Translations under genes and position numbers: made by a program | Notes under the pieces: generated by a model | Told to the model about the DNA's origin: nothing | What the model saw: the letters and a program-made list of their open reading frames with translations, nothing else | Databases searched by the model: none | Source of the DNA: Phycisphaerales bacterium | GTDB lineage: Bacteria; Planctomycetota; Phycisphaerae; UBA1845 | Direction: 5' to 3' | NCBI GenBank assembly: GCA_013140575.1 | Contig: JABFSN010000011.1 | Coordinates: 1-64,000, forward strand | DNA length: 64,000 bases | In this document: positions 7,249 to 19,346 of the stretch, one piece after another | Layout: every line of letters begins with the position of its first letter | Position numbering within the stretch: position 1 is the first letter of the stretch

Positions 7249-9162
7249 CTACTTCCGGCGTCCCTTTTTCCGGGGAACTACTTTTCCCGTCATACGCGAT
7301 TCGTCATCGCCGAACAACTCGGCGCCGGCCTCGGGGCCGCCCGGGTCGCGTTCGACGATGACCGTCGAGTCGTCTTCGAGCGGGTCGCGTTTCTTGCTCT
7401 TGCGGATAAATCGGCCCTGGTCGTCGAGCTCGCGGTCGGCCAGTTCGGTGCGTTCGCGGGCGAGGGCCATTAGCTGGTCGCGGAGTTTTTTCACGCCGGC
7501 GCCGGTGATGGCGTTTAGCGCGTTGCTCACTTCGGGGATATAGCGGACGAATACGCTACGGCGCTCGCCTTCGCGCTCGGTGCGCTTGCGGCGGTTGATG
7601 AACGTCTGCAACTTCCGGCCGCATTCCTGCAATCCCAGGCGGATTTCCTTGCGGATTTCGTCGTAGTCGGCCACCGCCTCCTTCGATTCCGACGTGAACG
7701 GCACCCACACGCTGGCGAAGTGCACCATGATGACCAGCGGACCGGCCGGCAGCGACCCGGCGCTCTGCGACAGACCGTACGCCCGCCAGTTGGTGTCCGC
7801 CACCGCCTTGTAGATGGAACAATGCGATTGTTGATACAGCAGCGGCACGCGGTTGGCGAAGCGGATCAGCCGGGCCGTTTCCTCGGTGGGCAGTTCGCCG
7901 CCGTACGCGAAGCCGACTTCCATTTGAAACGGGTTGCCGCGATAGACCGTCGGGGCGCGCGTGGCGGCCGTGTAGAACTCCGCCTTCACACCCTTCAACA
8001 GACCGGCCAATATCTGCTGCGTGCCCACGGGGGCCAGACAGTCGGTCGAGGGGGCCATGATGCGTGATTTCTGAAGCGCGTCGTAAATGCGTTCGGCCGT
8101 CTGCGAGTCGATCTGCTTGACCCAGGTCAGTGGGGTGATGCCGGTTGTCTTGCAGACGGATTTGCATGTCGATGAAGTGACTCGCGAGAATTCCTTCTGC
8201 AAAAACCCGCCCACCTTCTGGCATTCCGTCTCTTTAAGCATCTTCATCAAGACGCCAAGCTCGATGCCATGGGGGTGGGGCTTGATTTCCTTCGTCTCCG
8301 GAGGCAATTCCTTGACGCCGCGATGGAAGGTCAAGCGTTCGCCGGTGGGATTGACGTAACGGATTTCCGCGTGGGGATTGGCTATGGCCGTCTGGTCGAT
8401 GTATTCGTCCACGCCCTGCCGTCCCTTGACGTAACTGGCGACGAGATCGATCTCCACGCGCGTGCCGTGCGGAAAATCGACGTCGATGGCCTCGTCGTGC
8501 ACGATGTCGGGCCGATTCTTTTTGGTGTCGATGGCCAGCTTGTAATGATGGGCTTTGGCTTTCGACGAGGTGCGGCTGACCACGCTCAACGGCTTGCCGG
8601 TGGTGATCAGTCCGTACATGCCGGCCGCGCTGATGCCGATGCCCTGTTGCCCGCGGCACATCTTGAGGCGGTGAAATTTCGACCCGTACAGAAGTTTTCC
8701 AAAGATGTTGGGGATTTGCTCCTTGACGATCCCCGGACCGTTGTCCTGAACCATCACTCGAAACCGCTCCTCGGCCGTCTGAGTCACTTCGACAACGAGT
8801 TCCGGCAGAATGCGCGCTTCCTCGCAGGCGTCGAGGCTGTTGTCGACGGCCTCCTTGACCGTGGTCAGCAGGGCCTTGCGCTTGTTGTCGAACCCCAGCA
8901 GGTGACGGTTTTTGGCGAAGAATTCGGAAACGGAGATTTCGCGCTGCTGCGTGGCCATGTGCTCGGCGGTGACGGGACCGGCGCTGGTCGACTTGCCGCC
9001 CCGTGACCGTTTGGACGGCCGCGCCTCGGTTTGGTCGCGGTCCTTGTTTCGTTCGGGTCGTGCCGCGGGCGGCGCGGGGCTGCGATCCCCGGACGAGAAT
9101 TCGAAGCCCAGTTGCGCGGTCGCGGGTTTGGTCATGGGTTGAGCGGTCGTGGTGTCGGCCAT
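7249..9162 (-). CDS. top6B: DNA topoisomerase VI subunit B (GHKL ATPase)
   Basis: The ATPase subunit, 637 residues from the ATG at 9162 (AAGGA upstream). An in-frame ATG at 9261 would add 33 arginine-rich residues and is less likely. After a charged linker, the GHKL domain shows EAVDNSLDACEEA (N box), VQDNGPGI (G1) and the CRGQQGIGISAAGMYG glycine loop. The central H2TH and transducer domains follow, with the conserved switch-lysine region around LPAGPLVIMVHFASVWVPFT. The C-terminus is charged and ends in RKKGRRK. It dimerises on ATP binding and drives strand passage with subunit A encoded immediately downstream. The two genes form an operon transcribed away from dnaA. Confidence 0.94.
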   Translation of the reverse strand: MADTTTAQPMTKPATAQLGFEFSSGDRSPAPPAARPERNKDRDQTEARPSKRSRGGKSTSAGPVTAEHMATQQREISVSEFFAKNRHLLGFDNKRKALLTTVKEAVDNSLDACEEARILPELVVEVTQTAEERFRVMVQDNGPGIVKEQIPNIFGKLLYGSKFHRLKMCRGQQGIGISAAGMYGLITTGKPLSVVSRTSSKAKAHHYKLAIDTKKNRPDIVHDEAIDVDFPHGTRVEIDLVASYVKGRQGVDEYIDQTAIANPHAEIRYVNPTGERLTFHRGVKELPPETKEIKPHPHGIELGVLMKMLKETECQKVGGFLQKEFSRVTSSTCKSVCKTTGITPLTWVKQIDSQTAERIYDALQKSRIMAPSTDCLAPVGTQQILAGLLKGVKAEFYTAATRAPTVYRGNPFQMEVGFAYGGELPTEETARLIRFANRVPLLYQQSHCSIYKAVADTNWRAYGLSQSAGSLPAGPLVIMVHFASVWVPFTSESKEAVADYDEIRKEIRLGLQECGRKLQTFINRRKRTEREGERRSVFVRYIPEVSNALNAITGAGVKKLRDQLMALARERTELADRELDDQGRFIRKSKKRDPLEDDSTVIVERDPGGPEAGAELFGDDESRMTGKVVPRKKGRRK

Positions 9163-9423
9163 CCTGGCGATCCTTGAGGCAGGTCGATCCGTCTGTTTCG
9201 ACTCGCATCTTAACCGTGCGGCCGATCGCATCAACCGGCGCGCAAATCGTTTGCCATTCACCGATTGCGATGCGCGCGGTGAGCGCGTGGCGATTGGCGG
9301 AACTTCTGCTACAATTACGGGCAGGGCGCGGCGTGCGCGAGTGTTCGACGCAACTCCTTACAGGACAATGCTTTAAACGCCGTACCGTCCGAAGCCATCG
9401 ACGAAAACGCCACGAGGGTTGTT

Positions 9424-10782
9424 GTGCAAGCCAAGGCGAACACGCTGAAGCCGTCCGTTTGGAACGAGGTGGTGGAGTACGTTCGTGTTCATCACCCCGA
9501 CTTGGCCCACGACTGGTTCAGTGAATTAGTGCCGCAGGACCTGACCGGCGGCGTGCTGGTTGTGGCGGCCGCAAACCGTCCCCAGGTGCGCTACTTGGAC
9601 CAGCAGTGCCGACGAGCCTTCGCCGAGGCCGCGCAGGCGGCGCTGGGTCGGCTGATCAGCGTTTCGTTTGAGAGCAACGGCGCCGACGAGGAGCCGCGGG
9701 CGTTGCCGTTGTCGTTCGAGCATGACGGGGCGGAGCTGTCGCTTTCCGCCGAATGTCGATTCGATCGTTTCATCACCGGTCCCTGCAATCGACTGGCGCA
9801 CGCGGCCGCCGTCGCGGTCGCGGATCGTCCGGGAAACGCGTACAACCCGTTGTTTCTTCATGGCGATGTGGGGTTGGGGAAAACACATCTGCTGCAGGCA
9901 ATCTGTCACGAAGTCCGCGAGCGGCGCGGGTTACGGCCCATGTACATTTCCTGCGAGACGTTCGCGAATCATTTTCTGGAGGCCGTCGAACGCGGGGCCA
10001 TGCAGCAGTTCCGGTACCGATACCGGCACGTGGATGCGCTGATCATCGACGACATTCAATTCCTGGGCGACCGGGAACGCAGCCAGGAGGAGTTTTTCCA
10101 CACGTTCAACACGTTGTATCAATCGCAGCGCCAGATCGTGCTGTCGGCCGACTGCTCGCCGGCGGAAATCCCCGCCCTGCAAGATCGTTTGGTCAGCCGT
10201 TTTAATTCCGGGGTGGTCGCCCTTATGGACCGGCCTTGCCTTGAGACGCGCATGGCCATCGTGGGAACCAAAGCCAAGGCTCGGGGAATCGAACTGCCGG
10301 AAGACGTGATCAAGCTGATCGCCATGCAGGTTGATTCGAATGTTCGTGAGCTGGAAGGCGCGCTGGCGAAGGTGGACCTGCTGAGCCAGACGCGCGGGGC
10401 GGCCATCAACATGTCGCTGGCGCTGGAAGCGCTCGGACAGGGCGCCCGGGGGCGATCGGTCTCGATTCCCGACGTGCTGGATTTGGTGTCCCAACGATAT
10501 CAGGTGCGGCTGTCCGACCTGCAGGGCAAGCGTCGCCACAAGTCGATTGTGCTGCCGCGACAAGTGTGCATGTATTTGGCGAGGGAGTTGACGTCGATGA
10601 GCCTCGAGGAGATCGGCGGCTATTTCGGGGGGCGCGACCATACCACGGTCATTCACGCCCATCGAACGATAACCAAGCGCCGGAGTGAAGTGCCATCATT
10701 TGATTCGACGGTCGAAGAGCTGACATTGGTACTGCGCCAAGGAGCGATCAGGGAGGCACGAACATCGAATCCCCGGGTGTGA
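9424..10782 (+). CDS. dnaA: Chromosomal replication initiator DnaA
   Basis: 452 residues, starting at a GTG. The N-terminal domain I is followed by only a short domain II. AAA+ domain III carries Walker A GDVGLGKTHLL (about 147-157) and Walker B ALIIDDIQFLGDRERSQEE (about 205-223). Domain IV ends with the DnaA-box recognition signature GGRDHTTVIHAHRTITK. It binds DnaA boxes at the origin, melts the AT-rich unwinding element and loads the helicase. It is divergent from the topoisomerase VI operon, with 261 bp between the two starts. dnaN follows after about 250 bp that contains a consensus DnaA box, so dnaA probably autoregulates. Confidence 0.97.
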   Translation: MQAKANTLKPSVWNEVVEYVRVHHPDLAHDWFSELVPQDLTGGVLVVAAANRPQVRYLDQQCRRAFAEAAQAALGRLISVSFESNGADEEPRALPLSFEHDGAELSLSAECRFDRFITGPCNRLAHAAAVAVADRPGNAYNPLFLHGDVGLGKTHLLQAICHEVRERRGLRPMYISCETFANHFLEAVERGAMQQFRYRYRHVDALIIDDIQFLGDRERSQEEFFHTFNTLYQSQRQIVLSADCSPAEIPALQDRLVSRFNSGVVALMDRPCLETRMAIVGTKAKARGIELPEDVIKLIAMQVDSNVRELEGALAKVDLLSQTRGAAINMSLALEALGQGARGRSVSIPDVLDLVSQRYQVRLSDLQGKRRHKSIVLPRQVCMYLARELTSMSLEEIGGYFGGRDHTTVIHAHRTITKRRSEVPSFDSTVEELTLVLRQGAIREARTSNPRV

Positions 10783-11033
10783 ACAGGCAGACGATAGGAT
10801 TTACTGATTCATCGTCGAGGCGGGCGAATGCGACCGAGGGTGTGTCTTTTTCAAGAGCTCTAAACAGGAAAGTAACAGGTTATCCACAGCCATGGTCTGG
10901 ATTTCCATGTATCTAACTATCTACTCCACCTTGGTTTATGATGGGATCGCCATTAGGAACGCACATATTCAATAGGGTCTACTACTGCTATGATTTATTC
11001 CTTTAAAGGAAGCTATAAGAGGAGCCGTGACAC
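10783..11033 (+). other. Putative replication origin segment (oriC)
   Basis: This dnaA-dnaN spacer contains a perfect consensus DnaA box, TTATCCACA, at 10880-10888. A clearly AT-richer run follows (about 10905-11020, including ATGTATCTAACTATCTAC and ATGATTTATTCCTTTAAAGG), unlike the GC-rich surroundings. dnaA-dnaN spacers are a common bacterial origin site. Only one perfect box is visible, so further degenerate boxes or the dnaA-top6B spacer may contribute. The dnaN ribosome site (GAGGAG) is at its right end. Confidence 0.6.
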
Positions 11034-12127
11034 ATGAAGCTACGTCTGGATCGAGCTGAATTGGCGGAAGCGCTGGCCGTGGCCGGGAGCGTTGCCGCGA
11101 GCCGCACGCCGAAAGTCGCACTGCAATGCGTTCGATTCGATGTGCACAAGGATTTCGCGATGGTGTCGGCCACCGACCTTGAACTCGGCGTTCGGGTGAG
11201 CCTGACGCAGATTCAGGTGGAAACGAAGGGATCGCTGCTGGTGCCGGCGGAGAAGGTAAGCCAGATCGTTCGGGAATGTACCGACGAGGTGTTGGCCATT
11301 GAGACCAAGGACGGCGAATGTCACATCCGCGGCGAGGATAGCCACTTCAAAATCTACGAACACGAGTTGAAAGATTTTCCGCCGATTCCGGAAATGGAGG
11401 GGGCGGTTGATTTTGAAGTTAAGGTTGATGATCTGCGGCGGCTGAGTGATTGGACGGTGTTTTCGGCGGCCCGCGAGAATACGCGGTACGCGATCAACGG
11501 GGTGTTGTGGGACAAGTCGGAGGAACGGCTGACGCTGGTGGCGACGGACGGGCGGAGGCTTTCGAAGGCGTCGTTGCCGATGCCGGCCGGCGGGTCGGTG
11601 AAACGGACGTCGATCGTTCCGATCAAGGCGATGCAGGTGATGAGTCGGATACTGGGCGACGGCGAGGGAACGGTAGGAGTGCAGATCAAGGAGAATCAGA
11701 TTCTGCTGAAGACCACGCGAGTTAGTCTGACGAGCGCGCTTTTGGAGGGACATTTCCCGAATTACGAGGAAGTCATCCCGACGGACAGTGACAAGAAAGT
11801 GGTGATGGACACGCGGGAGTTGCTGGGGGCGGTCCGTCGCGCGGCGTTGCTGAGCACGGAAGAGTCGCGGGGCGTGCGTTTGGCGTTTGAAAGCGGTAAG
11901 CTGACCATCACCAGTCGGGCGCCGGAGCAGGGGGAGGCGGTGGTCGTGATTTCGATCGACTACGACGGGCCGAGCGCGGAGATCGGTTTTAATCCCACGT
12001 TCCTGGTCGACGTATTGCGGGCCGTGCCGGAGGATAAGATTACGTTCGAGTTCCGGGAGTCAAGGCGGCCGGGGGTTTTTCGATCGGGCGAACGATTCTT
12101 GTACGTGGTCATGCCGGTGAATTTGAC

Positions 12128-12131
<4 letters not shown>
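11034..12131 (+). CDS. dnaN: DNA polymerase III beta sliding clamp
   Basis: 365 residues, a normal clamp length, with three repeated clamp folds. It starts MKLRLDRAELAEALAVAGSV and ends with the typical RSGERFLYVVMPVNL, whose terminal hydrophobic segment belongs to the peptide-binding cleft. It encircles DNA as a dimer and tethers polymerase III, MutS, ligase and other partners. A GAGGAG ribosome site precedes the ATG. Its stop overlaps the next gene by 4 bp, coupling it to the dciA-like gene. The usual neighbour recF is absent between dnaN and gyrB. Confidence 0.97.
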
Positions 12132-15180
<3,049 letters not shown>

Positions 15181-15395
15181 GACAGCGAGCGACCACAGAC
15201 GGAACCGTTGAGATATGGACAGGATTTGCAAGATTTACAGGATTCGGAAGCGGAGCTGATTTTTTGGGCTGCGGAGACCTGACCCGGGCAACCCGGTGAT
15301 TCATGTGCATCTCGTCTGTGAAAAGAGAGAGAGTTCAAGTTGTTTCTGAGCGTTTCCTGAACGCGCGCGTAGGCGCCGGCATCGGTCGTCTGGCA
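15181..15395. other. Spacer with dispersed-repeat phrase
   Basis: No gene seen. At 15216-15246 lies TGGACAGGATTTGCAAGATT and following bases, a 9-bp-periodic phrase related to the termini of the element at 32961-33320. Confidence 0.6.
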
Positions 15396-15570
15396 CTAAA
15401 TAAGAGCGCACAAAAGGGAAACCGGGTTTCGTGCGCCCTCCGGGCGGGAAGAAATAGCGCACGCGATCCAGGGACTGAAGTCCCTGGCTAAGATCGTGCG
15501 CCCTCCGGGCGAAGATTCGCGGGTCATGATGAAATCGGTTTCCCTACTCCCTAGGAGTGTTCTATTTAGG
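15396..15570 (+). repeat. MITE-like element, copy A
   Basis: About 175 bp with inverted ends. The left end reads CTAAATAAGAGCGCACAAAA then GGGAAACCGG. The right end reverse-complements to CCTAAATAGAACACT then GGGAAACCGATTTC. Inside are small perfect hairpins (GCCCTCCGGGC twice, and CCAGGGACTGAAGTCCCTGG). Same architecture and orientation as copies B and C. No coding capacity. Confidence 0.85.
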
Positions 15571-16034
15571 GACTGAAGAGGACCAACGACATTCGCACTG
15601 TAGCGTCAACCATACCGTTGTTATTTTCAAAAGCGATACCGGAAATCACGATTCCGTTACAACTGCAAGTGGACGCGTCGAGCGGCCGGAGTCGGGCAGT
15701 CGCCAATACCCCGTGGATCGTAGCGGCCGGCGAGAGGGGCGGCCGCTACCGGCACAAAGCAGAGCGCCGGCTCGAATAGAGTGGCCGTCAGTGCGACAGA
15801 GACGAGTAATACGGCGTGGTTTTCTGTTGACGGGCGAGTGGTCCGGATTTAGTGTGAATACACCCATTGTGATTATGGGAGGCCCTGCATAGGCGATAGA
15901 TGTCGCGAAGGGGCCACGAAGCGGGTGATTAGATGTGGTGGTGCCTTCGTGGAGAGTGCCGAGGTTATTGGCAACAGGGCACCGGTTCCCGGCAAGGCGT
16001 GTCCGCGATAACGCGGGCAGGCATGGGCGGTAGT
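15571..16034. other. Non-coding stretch before the zinc-finger gene
   Basis: No supported gene. It contains a GTAGCGGCCGGCGAGAGG/GGCGGCCGCTAC palindrome near 15719-15748. It probably carries the promoter of the downstream gene, but I see no clear -35/-10 pair. Confidence 0.5.
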
Positions 16035-16050
16035 AAGGGAGGACGATCGA

Positions 16051-16404
16051 ATGGCTGCACCGTTGGGAGAGTTCAATTGCGAGAAGTGTGATCGGAAGTT
16101 CGTCATGGCGGCGCATTTGGCGCGGCACATGATCATGACGCACGGTCAGAAGAAGAAGGGCGCCGGGAAGGCCGGCGCGGCCAAGGGTCGCCCGGCGATG
16201 AAACGGCGGGGACCGGGCCGGCCGCCGGGGAGACCGGCGGGAAGGCCGGTGGGCCGACCGCTGGGGCGTCCGCCGATGGCGTCGGGCGTCGGATCGCGGC
16301 TGGGGTTGCGAACGATGTCGTTGGAGCAGATCGCGGCCGTCATCGATGCGGCGCGCGACGAGGCACGGCGTCGGATCGCGGATTACCGGCAGGCGTTCGA
16401 GTAA
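16051..16404 (+). CDS. Bacterial C2H2 zinc-finger protein with AT-hook-like repeats
   Basis: 117 residues. Residues about 9-31 form one classical C2H2 finger with exact spacing C-X2-C-X12-H-X4-H (CEKCDRKFVMAAHLARHMIM then TH). A lysine/alanine/glycine linker leads to a run of GRP-type motifs (RRGPGRPPGRPAGRPVGRPL), each resembling the core of an AT-hook or SPKK-like minor-groove binder. A C-terminal helix (SLEQIAAVIDAARDEARRRI) may mediate oligomerisation. The start has a strong ribosome site (AGGGAGG). It is likely a nucleoid-associated or regulatory DNA-binding protein; this is inferred from composition. It lies just downstream of gyrB, and MITE-like copies A and B flank it in the same orientation. 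Copy B begins 10 bp after its stop. Confidence 0.8.
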   Translation: MAAPLGEFNCEKCDRKFVMAAHLARHMIMTHGQKKKGAGKAGAAKGRPAMKRRGPGRPPGRPAGRPVGRPLGRPPMASGVGSRLGLRTMSLEQIAAVIDAARDEARRRIADYRQAFE

Positions 16405-16413
16405 TCGCGTGGT

Positions 16414-16582
16414 CTAAATAGGAACACACAAAAGGGAAACTGGGTTTCGTGCGCCCTCCGGGCGGAAAGAAATGGGGAATCCGTTCCAGGGGCTGAAGCC
16501 CCTGGCTAAGACCGTGCGCCCTCCGGGCGAGGATTCGCGAGACTTGCCGAAATCGGTTTCCCTTTTCCGTGGTTCTGTTTAG
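16414..16582 (+). repeat. MITE-like element, copy B
   Basis: The left end is CTAAATAGGAACACACAAAA then GGGAAACTGG. The right end reverse-complements to CTAAACAGAACCACGGAAAA then GGGAAACCGATTTCGGC. The internal hairpin is CCAGGGGCTGAAGCCCCTGG. It is nearly identical to copy C at 62880-63049 and may act as a transcription terminator for the zinc-finger gene. Confidence 0.88.
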
Positions 16583-16950
16583 GCTGCGGGTGGGCGTCGG
16601 GGAAGGCGATTGCGACCGCGGTCGCCGCGCAGGCCCAACTGTTGAATTGTACTGGGGCGCGATCGCACCGCAGACCGAGCGGTGGGGCGGGCCCCTTCTC
16701 AATTGGCGGTAGTCGAACGCACACGGGTTCCGTCGCGGCGGGTTGTTTTCGGCGTGTTCGGTCCGACCCATAATGGGGGTTGGCGGCGCGGCGAGGGGGC
16801 GGTGGTCAAGGCAATCGCGCCGTGGTTCGATAACGGGGGTGTCGTCGGGGGTGATGTGGCGCTCCTATGCGGGGCGGCGGTCGGGTTCTAGAATGCGGCG
16901 CGACCCCACAAATCCGGCGACGCGTGGTTGCCGTTTCCCGGCCGGACCGG
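16583..16950. other. Spacer before the glycan operon
   Basis: No convincing gene. Open frames here are arginine/glycine-rich shadows. It should hold the promoter of the GT2 gene, but no clear sigma-70 site was found. Confidence 0.5.
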
Positions 16951-18036
16951 ATGCAAATCGTGGAGATGAGCGGCAATAAAACACCGGCGCCGATTGACGT
17001 GTCGATCGTCGTGCCGCTGCACAACGAGCGGGACAACGTTTGGCCGCTGTACGCGGAGTTGGCGGAGGTCATCGGGTCCGGGTCCAACCGGTACGAGGTC
17101 GTATTCGTCGATGACGGCAGCAAGGACGGGACGGTTGGCGCCCTGGTTGAGGCGGTGGAACATGATCCGCGCTGCACGGTGATCGAGTTGACCCGCAATT
17201 TCGGTCAGACGGCGGCGCTGGCGGCGGGATTCGAGGTGGCCCGGGGGAGGGTCATCGTACCGATGGACGGCGACTTGCAGAACGATCCGCACGACATTCC
17301 CAAGCTGGTGGCCAAGCTGGACGAGGCGCCGGGATACGATGTGGTCAGCGGTTGGCGGAAGTCGCGGCAGGACAAGCTGGTGAGCCGGCGGATTCCGTCG
17401 ATGCTGGCCAACTGGCTGATCCGCAAAGTGACGGGGGTGAAGATTCAGGATTTGGGTTGTTCGTTGAAGGCGTATCGCCGGGAGGTGATCGAGGGGGTGA
17501 CGCTGTACGGCGAGATGCACCGGTTCTTGCCGATCATCACGCGGTGGGGCGGGGCGCGCATCACCGACCAGGTGGTGAATCATCGGCCGCGGGTGCATGG
17601 GCGCACGAAGTACGATCTACGGCGAACGATCAAGGTGCTGTTGGATCTGGTGACGGTGAAGTTTCTGGGGGGGTATCTGACCAAACCGATTTATTTTTTC
17701 GGCAAGGCCGGTTTGTTGAGCATGTCGGCGGCGGCGCTGGCGCTGGGCGTCGCGGTCCTGCAGAAATTCGGGGTTTTGACATCCGATCCGGTCAATTTAA
17801 ATCGCAACGTGCTGGTGATGTTGTCGGCGATGCTGGTGCTGATGACGATCATGTTCATCATGCTGGGGGTGGTGTCGGAGTTGCTGGTGCGGATCTATCA
17901 CGAGAGCCAAGGCCGGCGTATTTACCGGGTTCGGCATGTGTATCGCGCGTCGGCGGATTGCGCGTCCGTCGAGCCGGGGGTGATGGGGGCGACGGGGCGC
18001 CCTGCGGAGGCGGCGCACCCGGTCGGGACGCGATGA
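16951..18036 (+). CDS. Family 2 glycosyltransferase (GtrB / DPM1-like), membrane anchored
   Basis: About 361 residues from the ATG at 16951. The frame is open further upstream to an ATG at 16867, and an ATG at 16966 is also possible. The GT-A domain begins with VSIVVPLHNERDNVW, has the DDGSKDGT loop and the PMDGDLQNDP metal site, and contains TRNFGQTAALAAGFE. This set is typical of undecaprenyl- or dolichyl-phosphate sugar transferases. Two transmembrane helices lie near the C-terminus (GKAGLLSMSAAALALGVAVL and MLSAMLVLMTIMFIMLGVV). It probably moves a sugar onto a polyprenyl phosphate carrier at the inner membrane. It overlaps the next gene by 4 bp (ATGA). First gene of a four-gene glycan unit. 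Confidence 0.9.
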   Translation: MQIVEMSGNKTPAPIDVSIVVPLHNERDNVWPLYAELAEVIGSGSNRYEVVFVDDGSKDGTVGALVEAVEHDPRCTVIELTRNFGQTAALAAGFEVARGRVIVPMDGDLQNDPHDIPKLVAKLDEAPGYDVVSGWRKSRQDKLVSRRIPSMLANWLIRKVTGVKIQDLGCSLKAYRREVIEGVTLYGEMHRFLPIITRWGGARITDQVVNHRPRVHGRTKYDLRRTIKVLLDLVTVKFLGGYLTKPIYFFGKAGLLSMSAAALALGVAVLQKFGVLTSDPVNLNRNVLVMLSAMLVLMTIMFIMLGVVSELLVRIYHESQGRRIYRVRHVYRASADCASVEPGVMGATGRPAEAAHPVGTR

Positions 18037-19346
18037 CGACGACGGTCACGCGACAACGGACAGACGCGGTTGCGGGCGGCGAGCGGGTGGCGTCGCCGGA
18101 GGGGAACGGATTCGCGACGGAGCGGGCGACGCTCGTCCACCCGATGCACATTCTGATGGCGGCGCCGCAGCCGATTTTCGAGCCGCGGGGGACGCCGTTG
18201 AGCGTGGTCTATCGTATTCGGGCGCTGTGCCGGGCGGGGCATCGCGTGGATTTGTTGACCTATCCGTATGGGCGGGATGTGCGCATCGACGGGCTGCGCA
18301 TCATTCGCGTGCCGCGCGTGCCGGGTGTGTCGGGAGTGGGGATCGGCCCGTCGGGCGCGAAGCTGGCGCTGGACGGCATGATGGCGGTCCGCCTGTGCGC
18401 GTTGATGGCCGCGCGGCGTTACGACTGCATCTGGTCGCACGAGGAGGCCGGTCTGTTCTGCGGCGTGGCGTCGCGCGTGACCGGCGTTCCGCACGTCTAT
18501 GACATGCATTCGGATTTGTCGCAGCAGATCAAGAATTATGGGCGCTATGCGACGGCGCCGATCGTGTGGGCGTTCGATGCGCTGACCCGCAGCATGATCC
18601 ACTTGGCCGACGTGGTGTTGACCATTTGTGACGATCTGGTGAAGACGATCGCGTCGATCGCGCCGGGCAAGCGGGCGTTGCTGGTGGAGAATTACTGCAC
18701 GGAGGTCGATTTTTTGGATGATGACGTACCGTCGGCGGATGAACTGCGGGCGCGTCATCGGCTGGACGATCGAGTTACGGCGTTATACGTGGGATCGCTG
18801 GAGCCGTATCAGGGAATAGAGATTCTGATCGGGGCGGCCGCCGCGTTGCAGCAACGCAAAGTGCCGTGCCGCATGTTGATCGTGGGTGGGCGGCCGGCGC
18901 AGGTGAATCGGTTGCGTGCCGAGGTCCTTGAAAGAGGGATCGGCGAGACGGTGGAACTGGCCGGGTCGGTGCCGCCGGCGGCCGTGAACGCCTATATCGA
19001 CGTGGCGGACATGTTGTTGACGTCGCGCTCGATGGGGACGAACGTGCCGTTGAAACTGTACAGTTATATGAAGAGCGGAAAGCCGATAGTGGCCACCAAC
19101 ATTTTCAGCCACACGCAGTTATTGGATGACCGGACGGCAGTCCTGGCCGATCCCGACGGCGAATCGTTTGCAGAAGGTATTGGGCGGATGGTGGGTGACG
19201 CGAGCCTGCGCCGCCGGCTGGCGAGCAACGCCCGTGCAAAGGCAGACGCGTTTTCCAACGAGTCATTCGATTTACGGATTGAACAGGCGTTGCGCTGGGT
19301 GTCGGAATTGAATCAAAGGCGGCGCGGGTCATGTGCGGGATCGTAG
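18033..19346 (+). CDS. Family 4 glycosyltransferase (GT-B fold)
   Basis: 437 residues from the ATG at 18033, which overlaps the GT2 stop. The N-terminal half has HILMAAPQPIFEPRGTPLSV, a donor-enzyme entry loop. The C-terminal half has ALYVGSLEPYQGIEILIGAA and the acidic region TSRSMGTNVPLKLYSYMKSG, which corresponds to the nucleotide-sugar binding site of GT4 enzymes. It likely extends a lipid- or peptide-linked glycan in the cytoplasm. Its 3' end overlaps asnB by 16 bp. The long open frame upstream (from 17352) is an out-of-frame shadow of the GT2 gene and was not used. Confidence 0.9.
   Translation: MTTTVTRQRTDAVAGGERVASPEGNGFATERATLVHPMHILMAAPQPIFEPRGTPLSVVYRIRALCRAGHRVDLLTYPYGRDVRIDGLRIIRVPRVPGVSGVGIGPSGAKLALDGMMAVRLCALMAARRYDCIWSHEEAGLFCGVASRVTGVPHVYDMHSDLSQQIKNYGRYATAPIVWAFDALTRSMIHLADVVLTICDDLVKTIASIAPGKRALLVENYCTEVDFLDDDVPSADELRARHRLDDRVTALYVGSLEPYQGIEILIGAAAALQQRKVPCRMLIVGGRPAQVNRLRAEVLERGIGETVELAGSVPPAAVNAYIDVADMLLTSRSMGTNVPLKLYSYMKSGKPIVATNIFSHTQLLDDRTAVLADPDGESFAEGIGRMVGDASLRRRLASNARAKADAFSNESFDLRIEQALRWVSELNQRRRGSCAGS

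Noticed and set aside
9162-9423. Origin in the top6B-dnaA spacer
   Set aside because: No consensus DnaA box or AT-rich run was visible there, unlike the dnaA-dnaN spacer, though degenerate boxes cannot be excluded by eye.
15396-16582. CRISPR-like array from the repeated hairpins
   Set aside because: Only two copies of a long element about 1 kb apart with dissimilar interior spacing. No regular short repeats or spacers, and no cas genes.
17352-18032. Long upstream extension of the GT4 frame
   Set aside because: It runs out of frame through the GT2 gene and is glycine/arginine-rich. The ATG at 18033 gives a normal GT4 length with ATGA coupling.
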